A stretch of DNA of 64,000 nucleotides from Metaruminococcus_A sp964607135 (lineage in GTDB: Bacteria > Bacillota > Clostridia > Oscillospirales > Ruminococcaceae), in contig CAZSIV010000009.1 of assembly GCA_964607135.1 (NCBI GenBank), forward strand, positions 15,062 to 79,061. Direction: 5' to 3'. Within the stretch, counting starts at the first letter, position 1; each line of letters begins with the position of its first letter. Shown piece by piece: positions 16,690 through 25,297 of the stretch. Both the position numbers and the translations under genes were made by a program. The notes under the pieces were generated by a model. That model did no database searches, was not told the DNA's origin, and saw only the letters and a list, made by a program, of their open reading frames with translations.

Positions 16690-17541
16690 ATGAAGTTTTT
16701 AAAATTAAAGGACGGAACGCAGATTCCCCGTCTGGGGCAGGGAACCTGGTATATGGGGGATGATCCCCGGCGGCGTCCTGAAGAACTCGCCGCACTCAAA
16801 GCAGGGATCGGCAAAGGAATGACCTTGATTGATTCCGCCGAGATGTATGGGGAAGGGCGCGCCGAGTCACTGGTGGGGGAGCTTGTCTCTGCTTATCCCA
16901 GATCGTCGCTCTTTCTGGTCTCGAAAGTTTATCCGCATAACGCGGACAGACGGCATATTTTTACAAGCTGCGAAGCCTCTCTCCGGCGGATGAATACAGA
17001 ATACCTCGACCTTTATCTGCTCCATTGGCGTGGGTCAGTTCCTTTGGAAGAGACTGTTTTATGTATGGAGGAGCTGATCGAGCGGGGAATGATCCGGCGG
17101 TGGGGCGTTTCAAATTTCGATACGGACGATCTGGAAGAGCTGTTCCAGATCAAAGACGGAGAAAACTGTGCCGTAAACCAAGTGCTCTATCATTTGGGTT
17201 CCCGTGGAGTCGAATACAGCCTTCTGCCTTGGATGGAATCGCACGGCCTCCCGCTGATGGCATACTGCCCTTTGGCACAGGCAGGCGCGCTGCGCAGGGG
17301 ATTGCTCAGCCATCCGGCGGTGCTGGAACTCGCCGGGAATCACGGCGCTTCGCCGATTCAAATTTTGCTTGCGTTTCTGCTGACGAGGAAAAATATCTTT
17401 GCCATCCCAAGATCCGGGCGGGCGGAGCACACGCTCGAAAATGCGGGAGCGGCAGAAATCGAGCTGACACAAGAGGAGACCGACCGTTTGGATCGTGCTT
17501 TTCCGCCGCCGCGCCACAAGACTTATCTGGATATGGTTTAA
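16690..17541 (+). CDS. Aldo/keto reductase
   Basis: This 283-residue NAD(P)H-dependent oxidoreductase has the complete AKR catalytic tetrad: Asp48 and Tyr53 (TLIDSAEMYGEG), Lys79 (LVSKVYP) and His112 (LLHWRG). The cofactor-binding region is FAIPRSGRAEHTLENAGA near the C-terminus. It resembles the short AKR5/YeaE-like group that reduces small aldehydes. Start ATG follows GGAGGAG by 8 bases. It is followed by a strong terminator, so it is monocistronic. The substrate is unknown. Confidence 0.88.
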   Translation: MKFLKLKDGTQIPRLGQGTWYMGDDPRRRPEELAALKAGIGKGMTLIDSAEMYGEGRAESLVGELVSAYPRSSLFLVSKVYPHNADRRHIFTSCEASLRRMNTEYLDLYLLHWRGSVPLEETVLCMEELIERGMIRRWGVSNFDTDDLEELFQIKDGENCAVNQVLYHLGSRGVEYSLLPWMESHGLPLMAYCPLAQAGALRRGLLSHPAVLELAGNHGASPIQILLAFLLTRKNIFAIPRSGRAEHTLENAGAAEIELTQEETDRLDRAFPPPRHKTYLDMV

Positions 17542-17546
17542 CAATG

Positions 17547-17586
17547 GTCGAGGACAGTGGATTCACTGTCCTCGACTTGCTTTTAC
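17547..17586 (+). terminator. Terminator of the aldo/keto reductase gene
   Basis: Perfect 13-bp stem (17547-17559 / 17564-17576, arm GTCGAGGACAGTG) with a 4-base loop, followed by TTGCTTTTA. It abuts the stop codon of the converging small gene. Confidence 0.85.
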
Positions 17587-17780
17587 TGCTGGAAATTCCC
17601 GTGGCTCAGCATTTGGTTTGCGATCTGCTGCATCTCCTGAACGCTGTTGAAATGGACGCCGGACTGTTTGATATTTTCCTGCAAAAAGGCCGGCAGTGCA
17701 TTAAAACACTGGTTTATTTCCTCGTTGGTGCTGGAATTGGCGGGATCGGGCATTTGATTTTTTTGAATCATCAGGTTCAT
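17583..17780 (-). CDS. Small hypothetical protein, 65 residues
   Basis: The frame encodes MNLMIQKNQMPDPANSSTNE...FNALPAFLQENIKQSG...VQEMQQIANQMLSHGNFQQ. It is polar, rich in Gln/Asn, predicted helical, with no membrane segment or Cys pair. ATG 17780 is chosen because GGAGGTG lies 6 bases upstream. This strong ribosome-binding site and the convergent arrangement with its own terminator support a real gene. I do not recognise the family. Short Asn/Gln-rich proteins of this size in Clostridia are sometimes spore-associated, but nothing here proves that. Confidence 0.6.
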   Translation of the reverse strand: MNLMIQKNQMPDPANSSTNEEINQCFNALPAFLQENIKQSGVHFNSVQEMQQIANQMLSHGNFQQ

Positions 17781-17951
17781 CGATTTCACCTCCGGAATTA
17801 TTTTTTACGGTTTCTCAGAAAAAAATCGTTGTAATGTTTGACAGAAACTAAATATGAGCCGTCTAATCGTTTAAATGGAAAAGTTTTATTTTTTCATAAT
17901 GAGCTTTAAAACGGACAAAATAAAACTGTAATCAAAAAGGAGGAATGAAAG

Positions 17952-18125
17952 TTGCATCAGAATAATCAGGCAAACCAGAGCATCAAATGTACAGTACAGC
18001 AGTGTGCAAACCACTGCCAGTCCCAGGACTACTGTTCTCTTCGGAGCATCACCGTCGGCACACATGAGATGAACCCCACCGTCGTTCAGTGTACAGACTG
18101 TGAATCCTTTGTTCTGAAGAAATAG
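17952..18125 (+). CDS. DUF1540 small cysteine-rich protein
   Basis: A 57-residue protein starting at TTG 17952, 8 bases after AAGGAGG. The sequence has IKCTVQQCANHCQSQDYCSL and later VQCTDCESFVLKK, six cysteines in the pattern of DUF1540 (C-x4-C-x3-C-x5-C ... C-x2-C), a probable small metal-binding domain found in Clostridia. Function is unknown. Strong ribosome-binding site, family match and a terminator directly after the stop support it. Confidence 0.8.
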   Translation: MHQNNQANQSIKCTVQQCANHCQSQDYCSLRSITVGTHEMNPTVVQCTDCESFVLKK

Positions 18126-18135
18126 CCCCCAAAAA

Positions 18136-18169
18136 AGGAAAAGGCCGGCTTTCAAGCCGGCCTTTTCCC
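18136..18169. terminator. Bidirectional terminator after the DUF1540 gene
   Basis: Stem GGAAAAGGCCGGCTT (18137-18151) / AAGCCGGCCTTTTCC (18154-18168), 15 bp, flanked by an A-tract and ending in T-rich sequence. It serves the DUF1540 gene and possibly the converging membrane-protein gene. Confidence 0.8.
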
Positions 18170-18254
18170 TTGGAAAATCCTTATACCGTGAGTGCGAAAA
18201 CTTACCCGACGGGGAAATTCGCTGTTTTTTTAATCTCAAAAAATGAAAATGATT

Positions 18255-18641
18255 TTACTTAATCAAGACAAAGATGTCCCCGATCACCGGCAAGGGCCGG
18301 ATGTATCCGCTGCAAGTCGAAAGGATGCCGTATAGGATCAAAAACAGGCTGACAATCGAGAAAACCATGCCGATCGTCCAGGCGATCAACCTCAGGTAGA
18401 CGATGCCGAAAACAACAGAGAGGAAGGAAGTCACGATGCTCGTTGCAATTTCGAAAAGAAATAAAATCAGCCCCTGGTTGGAGTGATATTTTACATATCT
18501 CGAATTGGGCTTGACAATCAGCGGGATGATAAAAAGAATCCCGATATAGCAGAGGATACAGAGGTATTTGTTTTCCTTGACGTCAAAAGGATCCGGGATG
18601 AACGTGGGCTTTTCGCTGAAAAGATGCAGATTGATGGCCAT
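18255..18641 (-). CDS. Small multi-pass membrane protein (DUF4870/Tic20-like)
   Basis: This 128-residue protein has four hydrophobic segments: YLCILCYIGILFIIPLIV, QGLILFLFEIATSIVTSFL, GIVYLRLIAWTIGMVFSIVS and LFLILYGILSTCSGYI. The first is followed by the phrase YVKYHSNQGLILFLF, which is typical of DUF4870 and related membrane proteins (R-x-x-x-H-x-x-Q-G/A). The start ATG follows AGGAG by 9 bases. It lies 13 bases downstream of pheA and may be the last gene of a secA-pheA transcript. Function unknown. Confidence 0.65.
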   Translation of the reverse strand: MAINLHLFSEKPTFIPDPFDVKENKYLCILCYIGILFIIPLIVKPNSRYVKYHSNQGLILFLFEIATSIVTSFLSVVFGIVYLRLIAWTIGMVFSIVSLFLILYGILSTCSGYIRPLPVIGDIFVLIK

Positions 18642-18654
18642 AAATGATTTCTCC

Positions 18655-19794
18655 TCATCCTTCTGTTTCAGGGTAATTCCCTAAAAATTTGAAATACTCG
18701 AATTCACCGGATAGACTGTTGATTAAATGACAGATTTCCGGCCTGCGGAGATTTCCCAAGAAGTCGATATAAAAAATCACGTCAAAGTTTTTGGTGCCGA
18801 TCGGCTTCGACTCGATCTTGGTCAGGTCTACCCCCGCCGCGGAAAAGGCGGTCAGAAGCCGGTAAAGGCTGTTCGGCTGGTTGGAGATAGCGACCGCAAT
18901 AGAAACCTTGTCCGCGCTTTCGTGGAGCTGCATCGTCTTGGAGATACACAGAAAGCGGGTGTAATTCTCATCGGTATCCTGAATGTTTCTTTCGAGGATT
19001 TCCAGGCCGTGGAGTTTGGCGGACTTCACAGAACAGATTGCCGCCGCCGGCTCGTCCGACTCGCTGACAAATTTCGCCGCCGCCGCCGTGTTGATATACT
19101 CCCTCGGTGCGTATTCCGGATGACGCTCAAAAAAGCCGGAGCACTGCCGAAGCGCCTGCTCGTGAGAATAGATATTTTTGATCTGCCCTAAAGAAGCTCC
19201 CGGTTTTGCGGCAAGACAGTGATCGACCTTTACCTTGACGGCGTGGTTGACGTAAAAATCGTACCGTTTCATCAGGGTGTAGACGGCGGTCACCGAGCCT
19301 GCATTCGAGTTGTCGATCGGAAGGATCCCGCAGTCGACCGTGCCCCTTTCCACCGCTTTGAACACGTCCTCGAATTCCCGGGTAAAGGTGATTTCGCCTT
19401 CGGGAAAGAGCGTTTCCGCCGCGATGTGGGAATAGGCCCCTTCGGTGCCCTGACAGGCAATTTTGGGATGAGGGCAGACGATCGGCGGTGTATCGAGGGT
19501 TTTCCGAATCTGGAGCGCAATCGGCCCTGGCTCCGAAATCAGGATTTTCTGGTGGAATTTGGACAGCTCCATCAGGGTCGTGAAAAGGACGCGGGCATCG
19601 GTTTTGTAGGGTTCTTTCGCCCGTTCAGCCGCCCGGTCCAACACCTGCTGCTCCCGGATGGGATGGAAGATGGGGAGCCCTTGTTCCTTTTTATACTGTG
19701 CGACCTTTTGAACCGTCTCCATCCGTTCTTCAAAAAGCGAGAGGAACTGCCGGTCGATCCGGTCGATGTCGTCTCTGAGCGATGTTAAATCCAT
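18655..19794 (-). CDS. pheA: Bifunctional chorismate mutase/prephenate dehydratase
   Basis: This 379-residue enzyme converts chorismate to prephenate and then phenylpyruvate, for phenylalanine. Residues 1-90 are an AroQ chorismate mutase (LTSLRDDIDRIDRQFLSLFE...). From about 108 comes the prephenate dehydratase (KIACQGTEGAYSHIAAETLF, CGILPIDNSNAGSV, and the catalytic TRF motif in NYTRFLCIS). The C-terminal ACT domain contains the regulatory ESKP motif. In the ACT domain PNSLY replaces the usual PGAL at the phenylalanine site, so feedback sensitivity may differ. ATG 19794 follows AAGGGG. It begins 15 bases after the secA stop. tyrA is elsewhere in the window. Confidence 0.93.
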   Translation of the reverse strand: MDLTSLRDDIDRIDRQFLSLFEERMETVQKVAQYKKEQGLPIFHPIREQQVLDRAAERAKEPYKTDARVLFTTLMELSKFHQKILISEPGPIALQIRKTLDTPPIVCPHPKIACQGTEGAYSHIAAETLFPEGEITFTREFEDVFKAVERGTVDCGILPIDNSNAGSVTAVYTLMKRYDFYVNHAVKVKVDHCLAAKPGASLGQIKNIYSHEQALRQCSGFFERHPEYAPREYINTAAAAKFVSESDEPAAAICSVKSAKLHGLEILERNIQDTDENYTRFLCISKTMQLHESADKVSIAVAISNQPNSLYRLLTAFSAAGVDLTKIESKPIGTKNFDVIFYIDFLGNLRRPEICHLINSLSGEFEYFKFLGNYPETEG

Positions 19795-19809
19795 TTTCTG
19801 CCCCTTCAA

Positions 19810-22557
19810 TCAGTCGTTTTCGTGCAGCCCGCAGCACTTTTTATATTTTTTGCCGCTGCCGCAGGGGCAAGGATCATTCCGGCCGACCTTCTTTTTTCTG
19901 ACCGGCTGTTTTTTGACTGTCTTATCTCCGCCGCCCAGGGAAACGGAGGTCGGCTTTGCCACCTGTTCGCGCTTGGGCTCTTCACTCGACCTGAGCTGAA
20001 CCGTCAGCAGGAGGCGGACAGTATCCGCGCGGATGGATTCCACCATCTCGTCAAACATGTCGAAGCCTTCGAGACGGTATTCTACAACCGGGTCGCGCTG
20101 CCCATAGGCGCGCAGATTGATTCCGCGGCGGAGTTCGTCCATCGCATCGATATGGTCGATCCACTTGGTGTCGACGGTTTTGAGCAGGATCACCCGCTCG
20201 AGCTCCCGAAGAAGCTCCGGGCCAAAGAGTTTTTCCCGCTCTTCATAAAGCTTCAGAGCCTTGTCGACCAGCTGGGAGGAAAGGTCAGCCTTCTCCATAT
20301 CGGCCAGCTCGTGGACGGTGTAGTTCATGTCGCCCGGCTCGGTCAAATACCCCATGTAATGGTCGCGCAGGCCGGTGATGTTCCAGTTGTCATGCACTTC
20401 GGCGTCGGGGAGGTAGTGGTTGACCGTCTCTTCGATCGTTTCGCGGATCATGGTGAGGATGCTTTCGTGGATGTCGTCGCCGTTCAGAACGGTGGCGCGC
20501 TGCCCATAGATGATTTCACGTTGGCGGTTCATCACGTCGTCGTACTGGAGAACACTTTTGCGGATCGAGAAGTTCCGCCCCTCCACCCGGCGCTGCGCGC
20601 TTTCGATGGAGTTGCTGAGCATCCGGTTTTCGATCGGCTGGTCTTCTTCGATGTTCAGCGCGTTCATCACGTTCTGGATCCGTTCGCCGCCGAACAGACG
20701 CATCAGGTCGTCTTCGGCAGAGAGGAAGAAACGGCTTTCACCGGGGTCTCCCTGACGCCCCGACCGCCCGCGGAGCTGGTTGTCGATCCGCCGGGATTCG
20801 TGCCGCTCGGTGCCGAGGATAAACAGGCCGCCGGCTTCTTTGACCGCCTCTGCCTCCGGCCGGATTTCCTCTTTGTATTTGGCGTTGAGCTCCTGGTAGG
20901 TTTTGCGCGCTTCGAGAATCTCATCGCTGTCGGTTTCCGCAAAGCTGGTGGCCTGGGCGATCAGCTCCTCGGTATAGCCCTGCTTGCGCATGTCATGCTT
21001 TGCGAGGTATTCCGGGTTTCCGCCCAGGGCGATATCGGTGCCGCGCCCCGCCATGTTGGTGGCGATGGTGACGGCGCCCTTTTTGCCCGCCTGCGCGATG
21101 ATCTCCGCCTCTTTTTCGTGGTATTTCGCATTGAGGACTTCGTGCTTGATCCCTTTGCGCTTGAGCATCGAGCTCAAGCGCTCCGATTTGTCGATGGACA
21201 CGGTGCCGACCAAAACCGGCTGCCCCTTCTCGTGGCAGGCGGCGATCTGGTCGATGACGGCGCTGAATTTGGCGTTTTCGGTTTTATAAATGACGTCGGG
21301 ATTGTCTTTTCGGATCACCGGCTTGTTGGTCGGAATCTCGATGACGTCGAGCTTGTAAATTTCGCGGAATTCGTTTTCCTCCGTCATCGCGGTGCCGGTC
21401 ATGCCGGAGAGCTTTTCATACAGGCGGAAAAAGTTCTGGAAGGTGATGGTCGCAAGCGTCTTCGACTCCCGCATGACGTTGACGCCTTCCTTGGCCTCGA
21501 TCGCCTGATGGAGCCCTTCGTTATAGCGGCGCCCCATCATCAAACGGCCGGTAAACTCGTCTACGATAATCACTTCGCCGTCCTTGACGACATAGTCGAC
21601 GTCCCGGTGCATGATGCCGTAAGCGCGGATCGCCTGGTTGACGTGGTGAAGGACGGTCATGTTGTCCGCATCCATCAGATTGTCGACGTGGAAAAACTCT
21701 TCTGCTTTTTTGACGCCGCGGGGGGTGAGAGTGGCGGTTTTGGCCTTTTCGTCGACAATATAGTCGGCGTCGATGGTTTCGTCGATCTCTTCCTTGTCGT
21801 CGAGCTCGGTGACTTTATGGACTTTCAACCGCTTTGCAAAGCTGTCGGCAACGTTATAGAGCTCGGTGGACTTGTCGCCCTGGCCGGAAATGATAAGCGG
21901 GGTGCGGGCCTCGTCGATCAGGATGGAGTCCACCTCGTCCACAATGGCATAGTGGAAGCCGCGCTGAACCTTGTTTTCTTTGTAGATTACCATGTTGTCT
22001 CGCAGATAGTCGAACCCGAGCTCGTTGTTGGTTCCGTAGGTGATGTCGCAGTTATAGGCGGCACGACGCTGGTCGTTGTCCATATCGTGGACGATCAGGC
22101 CGACGGTGAGGCCGAGAAAATTGTAGACCTTCCCCATCCATTCCGAGTCGCGGGTGGCGAGGTAGTCGTTGACGGTTACAATGTGGACGCCTTTGCCGGT
22201 CAAAGCGTTCAGGTAAGCGGGAAGGGTGGAGACCAGCGTCTTTCCTTCACCGGTTTTCATTTCGGAGATCCGCCCTTGATGGAGGACGATTCCGCCGATG
22301 ATCTGCACCGGGAAGTGCTTCATCCCGAGGACACGCCATGCGGCCTCACGACAGGTGGCAAAGGCCTCTGGCAGAAGCAGGTCGAGGCTGGCGCCGCCTT
22401 CATAGCGGTGGCGCAGGATGTTGGTCTGCGACTTCAGTTCGGCGTCGCTCATCTCCGAGTAGATGTGCTCCAAATCCAGCACCTGCTGCATGATCGGCTT
22501 GATCCGCTTCATCTCCCGGGTGGAGTATGTGCCGATGATTTTATCAAGAATCCCCAT
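19810..22557 (-). CDS. secA: Protein translocase ATPase SecA
   Basis: A 915-residue motor of the Sec pathway, acting at the inner face of the membrane with SecYEG. It shows Walker A MKTGEGKT, the DEAD-type box IVDEVDSILIDEARTPL, helicase motif NMAGRGTDIALGGNPEYLAKH, the LFILGTERHESRRIDNQLRG segment, and the C-terminal zinc-binding CPCGSGKKYKKCC. Full length and intact. ATG 22557 follows GAGGTG; a GTG at 22566 overlaps that site and is less likely. An upstream promoter is visible at 22614-22642. pheA directly follows, an unusual neighbour. Confidence 0.97.
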   Translation of the reverse strand: MGILDKIIGTYSTREMKRIKPIMQQVLDLEHIYSEMSDAELKSQTNILRHRYEGGASLDLLLPEAFATCREAAWRVLGMKHFPVQIIGGIVLHQGRISEMKTGEGKTLVSTLPAYLNALTGKGVHIVTVNDYLATRDSEWMGKVYNFLGLTVGLIVHDMDNDQRRAAYNCDITYGTNNELGFDYLRDNMVIYKENKVQRGFHYAIVDEVDSILIDEARTPLIISGQGDKSTELYNVADSFAKRLKVHKVTELDDKEEIDETIDADYIVDEKAKTATLTPRGVKKAEEFFHVDNLMDADNMTVLHHVNQAIRAYGIMHRDVDYVVKDGEVIIVDEFTGRLMMGRRYNEGLHQAIEAKEGVNVMRESKTLATITFQNFFRLYEKLSGMTGTAMTEENEFREIYKLDVIEIPTNKPVIRKDNPDVIYKTENAKFSAVIDQIAACHEKGQPVLVGTVSIDKSERLSSMLKRKGIKHEVLNAKYHEKEAEIIAQAGKKGAVTIATNMAGRGTDIALGGNPEYLAKHDMRKQGYTEELIAQATSFAETDSDEILEARKTYQELNAKYKEEIRPEAEAVKEAGGLFILGTERHESRRIDNQLRGRSGRQGDPGESRFFLSAEDDLMRLFGGERIQNVMNALNIEEDQPIENRMLSNSIESAQRRVEGRNFSIRKSVLQYDDVMNRQREIIYGQRATVLNGDDIHESILTMIRETIEETVNHYLPDAEVHDNWNITGLRDHYMGYLTEPGDMNYTVHELADMEKADLSSQLVDKALKLYEEREKLFGPELLRELERVILLKTVDTKWIDHIDAMDELRRGINLRAYGQRDPVVEYRLEGFDMFDEMVESIRADTVRLLLTVQLRSSEEPKREQVAKPTSVSLGGGDKTVKKQPVRKKKVGRNDPCPCGSGKKYKKCCGLHEND

Positions 22558-22613
22558 CAGGTTCACCTCATATTTTCTCTGAGCCGTCCGGCTTCAATAA
22601 TATTTCAATCTAT

Positions 22614-22642
22614 ATTTTAAAGCTTTCCCTGTCAAAAGTCAA
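22614..22642 (-). promoter_or_regulatory. Promoter of secA
   Basis: On the minus strand TTGACT (22642-22637) and TAAAAT (22619-22614) are separated by 17 bases. A second -35-like TTGACA overlaps slightly downstream. Confidence 0.5.
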
Positions 22643-22760
22643 ACGATCGGGCGATCTTTTCCGCATTATATTGGTAAGGGAAGCGTCTGGAAAAGGATGG
22701 AAAGACGGCTTGGTTTTAGCCTGACCGCTCGGATATCTTAAAGAATGCGTTCCAAAACTC

Positions 22761-22789
22761 TTGCGTTTCCCTGAAAATTCGAGTATAAT
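22761..22789 (+). promoter_or_regulatory. Promoter of the NifU-like/GGGtGRT pair
   Basis: TTGCGT (22761-22766) and a consensus TATAAT (22784-22789) with a 17-base spacer, 41 bases before the first start codon. Confidence 0.65.
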
Positions 22790-22830
22790 AACTGATATAT
22801 GTTAACAGCGAAACCGAAAGGAGCATTGAT

Positions 22831-23523
22831 ATGAACTATTCTCATGAAGTTGAGAAAATGTGTGTTCTGACAAAGGGCCCGCATCACGGTCCCGCACCGA
22901 TTCCGGAAGAGGGCAGATGGGTAAAAGCATATGAGATAAAGGATATTTCCGGCCTGTCTCACGGCGTGGGCTGGTGCGCGCCGCAGCAGGGCGCCTGCAA
23001 GCTGACTCTGAACGTCAAAAACGGTATTATTGAGGAAGCCATGGTCGAGACGCTCGGATGTTCCGGTATGACCCATTCCGCGGCGATGGCTGCTGAAATC
23101 CTGCCGGGAAAAACGATGCTGGAGGCGCTCAACACCGACCTTGTCTGCGATGCGATTAACGTTGCGATGCGTGAAATCTTCAAGCAGCTGGCCTATGGCC
23201 GTTCACAGACCGCTTTTTCGGAGGATGGCCTTCCGATCGGCGCCGGTCTGGAGGATCTCGGCAAGGGCCTGCGTTCTCAGGTCGGCACCATGTTCAGCAC
23301 GAAGGACAAGGGCGTTCGCTATCTCGAACTCGCCGAGGGTTATGTCCTTTCTATGGGAGTCGACGAAAACGGCGAGGCGATCGGTTATAAGTTCGTCAAA
23401 CTCGGCAAAATGCTGGAGGATATCCGCCACGGCGTCGACCCGACCACCGCGTACGAGAAAAATATCGGTACATATGGCCGCTATGACGAAGCTGCCAAAT
23501 ATGTCGATCCTCGTGAAGAATAA
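22831..23523 (+). CDS. NifU-like iron-sulfur scaffold-related protein
   Basis: A 230-residue protein whose central part resembles the NifU/IscU N-terminal fold: GWCAPQQGACKLTLNVKNG, then IEEAMVETLGCSGMTHSAAM, then LVCDAINVAMREIFKQLAYG. Cysteines sit at positions like those that bind Fe-S in NifU (GWCAP, QGACK, LGCSGM, LVCDA). The C-terminal extension (from about residue 120) has no match I recognise. The ATG follows AAAGGAG by 9 bases. It is followed after 18 bases by the GGGtGRT gene; this two-gene arrangement is conserved in many anaerobes, but its biochemical job is not established. Role in Fe-S or metal handling is inferred from fold only. Confidence 0.75.
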   Translation: MNYSHEVEKMCVLTKGPHHGPAPIPEEGRWVKAYEIKDISGLSHGVGWCAPQQGACKLTLNVKNGIIEEAMVETLGCSGMTHSAAMAAEILPGKTMLEALNTDLVCDAINVAMREIFKQLAYGRSQTAFSEDGLPIGAGLEDLGKGLRSQVGTMFSTKDKGVRYLELAEGYVLSMGVDENGEAIGYKFVKLGKMLEDIRHGVDPTTAYEKNIGTYGRYDEAAKYVDPREE

Positions 23524-23541
23524 TTGAAGGGGGATAAGTAG

Positions 23542-24540
23542 ATGGCACAGTTTGAAGGAAAAGAAAGAAGAATGCCTAAAATTGAAAAATGCCTTGCTGA
23601 GTATGGTTTTGCCACCCTCGAGGATGCAAGGGATTTGTGCTTGTCCAAAGGCATTAATGTAGATGAAATTGTAAAAGGCGTTCAGCCGATCGCGTTTGAA
23701 AACGCTGTCTGGGCTTACACTCTCGGCACGGCGGTCGCCCTGAAAAAAGGGATCAAGGTCGCGGCCGACGCGGCTGAAGCGATCGGAATCGGCCTTCAGG
23801 CTTTCTGTGTTCCGGGTTCTGTCGCAGAGCAGCGCAACGTTGGACAGGGGCATGGAAACCTGGGTGCTATGCTTTTGAGAGAAGAGACCGACTGCTTCTG
23901 CTTCCTCGCGGGGCACGAGTCTTTTGCGGCCGCCGAAGGCGCGATTGGGATTGCGCGCACTGCCAATAAGGCGAGGAAGAGACCCCTTCGGGTTATCCTC
24001 AACGGCCTGGGTAAAGACGCGGCTTATATCATCTCCAGAATTAACGGCTTTACCTATGTGGAGACCGATTATGATTTCTACACCGGTGAGCTGAAGATCG
24101 TCCGCGAAGTTTCCTTCTCCAGCGGGGAGCGGTCCAAAGTCCGCTGCTATGGCGCGAACGACGTTCTTGAGGGCGTTGCGGTCATGAAGCTTGAAAAGGT
24201 CGATGTTTCGATCACCGGAAACTCCACCAACCCGGTTCGGTTCCAGCATCTTGTCGCCGGCACCTATAAAAAGTGGGCGATGGAAAACGGTGTGAAGTAC
24301 TTCTCCGTTGCTTCCGGCGGTGGCACCGGACGCACCCTGCACCCGGATAACATGGGCGCCGGCCCGGCTTCTTACGGCTTGACCGACTCAATGGGTCGTA
24401 TGCATGGCGATGCGCAGTTCGCCGGCTCTTCTTCCGTTCCGGCTCACGTTGAGATGATGGGTCTGATCGGTGCGGGAAATAATCCGATGGTTGGTATGAC
24501 CGTTGCATGTGCGGTTGCTGTTGAAGAGGCAAACAAATAA
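23542..24540 (+). CDS. GGGtGRT family protein
   Basis: This 332-residue protein contains the motif ASGGGTGRTLHPDNMGAGPA that names the GGGtGRT family, plus glycine-rich stretches VGQGHGNLGAML and MGLIGAGNNPMVGMTVACAV. It has no signal peptide; the C-terminal hydrophobic stretch could be membrane-associated or buried. Function is unknown; the family is found mainly in anaerobes and is nearly always next to the NifU-like gene, as here. Start ATG follows AAGGGGG by about 9 bases. The ribosome-binding sites of both genes are strong and codon use is even, which suggests good expression. A strong terminator follows. Confidence 0.85.
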   Translation: MAQFEGKERRMPKIEKCLAEYGFATLEDARDLCLSKGINVDEIVKGVQPIAFENAVWAYTLGTAVALKKGIKVAADAAEAIGIGLQAFCVPGSVAEQRNVGQGHGNLGAMLLREETDCFCFLAGHESFAAAEGAIGIARTANKARKRPLRVILNGLGKDAAYIISRINGFTYVETDYDFYTGELKIVREVSFSSGERSKVRCYGANDVLEGVAVMKLEKVDVSITGNSTNPVRFQHLVAGTYKKWAMENGVKYFSVASGGGTGRTLHPDNMGAGPASYGLTDSMGRMHGDAQFAGSSSVPAHVEMMGLIGAGNNPMVGMTVACAVAVEEANK

Positions 24541-24572
24541 AGCGCAAGGCGCAGAAAATAATGATTTTTAAC

Positions 24573-24615
24573 AAAACAGGGGCTTTGGTGTAATGAATAC
24601 CAAAGCCCCTGTTTT
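24573..24615 (+). terminator. Terminator after the GGGtGRT gene
   Basis: Perfect 17-bp stem (24573-24589 / 24599-24615, arm AAAACAGGGGCTTTGGT) with a 9-base loop; the 3' arm ends in TTTT. Confidence 0.9.
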
Positions 24616-25175
24616 CTGCCTTTTAGTCGCTTTGACAGCTGCGGATTGGACATTGCCAAATTGGTTTTGCTTTACTCATCGGTGGATAAAGATTTTCCAG
24701 CACCTTCTATCCTCTTTCATTCGTCGGTGAGATGCAGGCCATATATAAAATACATAAACCAGACGGTCGGGGGCAGCGCATTTTTCGCAGAAGTCTTGAA
24801 CCAGGACATGCTGTGCTGTTTCACTATGCGACGGCGCGCGGAGAGCATCCGCCTTCAATTCGCGCATAAGCCTTTTTCCAGCTTTAAGCGAATGTCCCGC
24901 GAAGCCCCTTAACGAAATAGGTACAATGAATCCCGCGGATTACGATTTGGATATCGCGTATTGTTCAGCCGAGATCACCCGGCACGGAAGGCGCTTTGCC
25001 CTGCGACGAGTTGTTTCATCTATTCTGTCGCCGATATGCTTTCAAAAGATGATGAGTCTTGCCGTTTGGGAAAAATAAGACATGACACGGGAATCAATGC
25101 TGATGTTTTTCCAAACCGTTTTTTTGACTCACCTTCAAAAAGTTATAGCGATTATAATGTAGAACAAAATCAAAT
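24616..25175. other. Gene-poor stretch without recognised feature
   Basis: Several short open frames exist on both strands, the longest 88 codons, but none has a convincing ribosome-binding site and none resembles a family I know. No tRNA or hairpin-rich RNA was found. It may hold decayed coding sequence. Confidence 0.4.
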
Positions 25176-25220
25176 AAAAAAGAAAGACCAAGCTGTACTG
25201 TAGCCCAGCCTTTCTTTTTT
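25176..25220 (-). terminator. Probable terminator of the CAP-domain gene
   Basis: Arms 25176-25186 (AAAAAAGAAAG) and 25210-25220 (CTTTCTTTTTT) with an inner GCTG/CAGC pair (25192-25195/25206-25209). On the minus strand the stem ends in a run of six T, about 80 bases beyond the CAP gene stop. Confidence 0.5.
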
Positions 25221-25297
25221 ACTATTTAAAGATTCTGCCGTTAATTGAAAGTTGCTCAAAAAACGCACATCATCTGCACATCATTAGATTGCAAAGA

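Noticed and set aside
19822..22620. A 932-codon open frame on the plus strand opposite secA
   Set aside because: It is the mirror of the secA reading frame in GC-rich sequence; its composition is rich in Val/Asp/Phe/His as antisense frames are, and it has no family resemblance.
24646..25203. Short frames in the gap after the GGGtGRT gene
   Set aside because: No start signals and no similarity to known proteins; codon use looks random.
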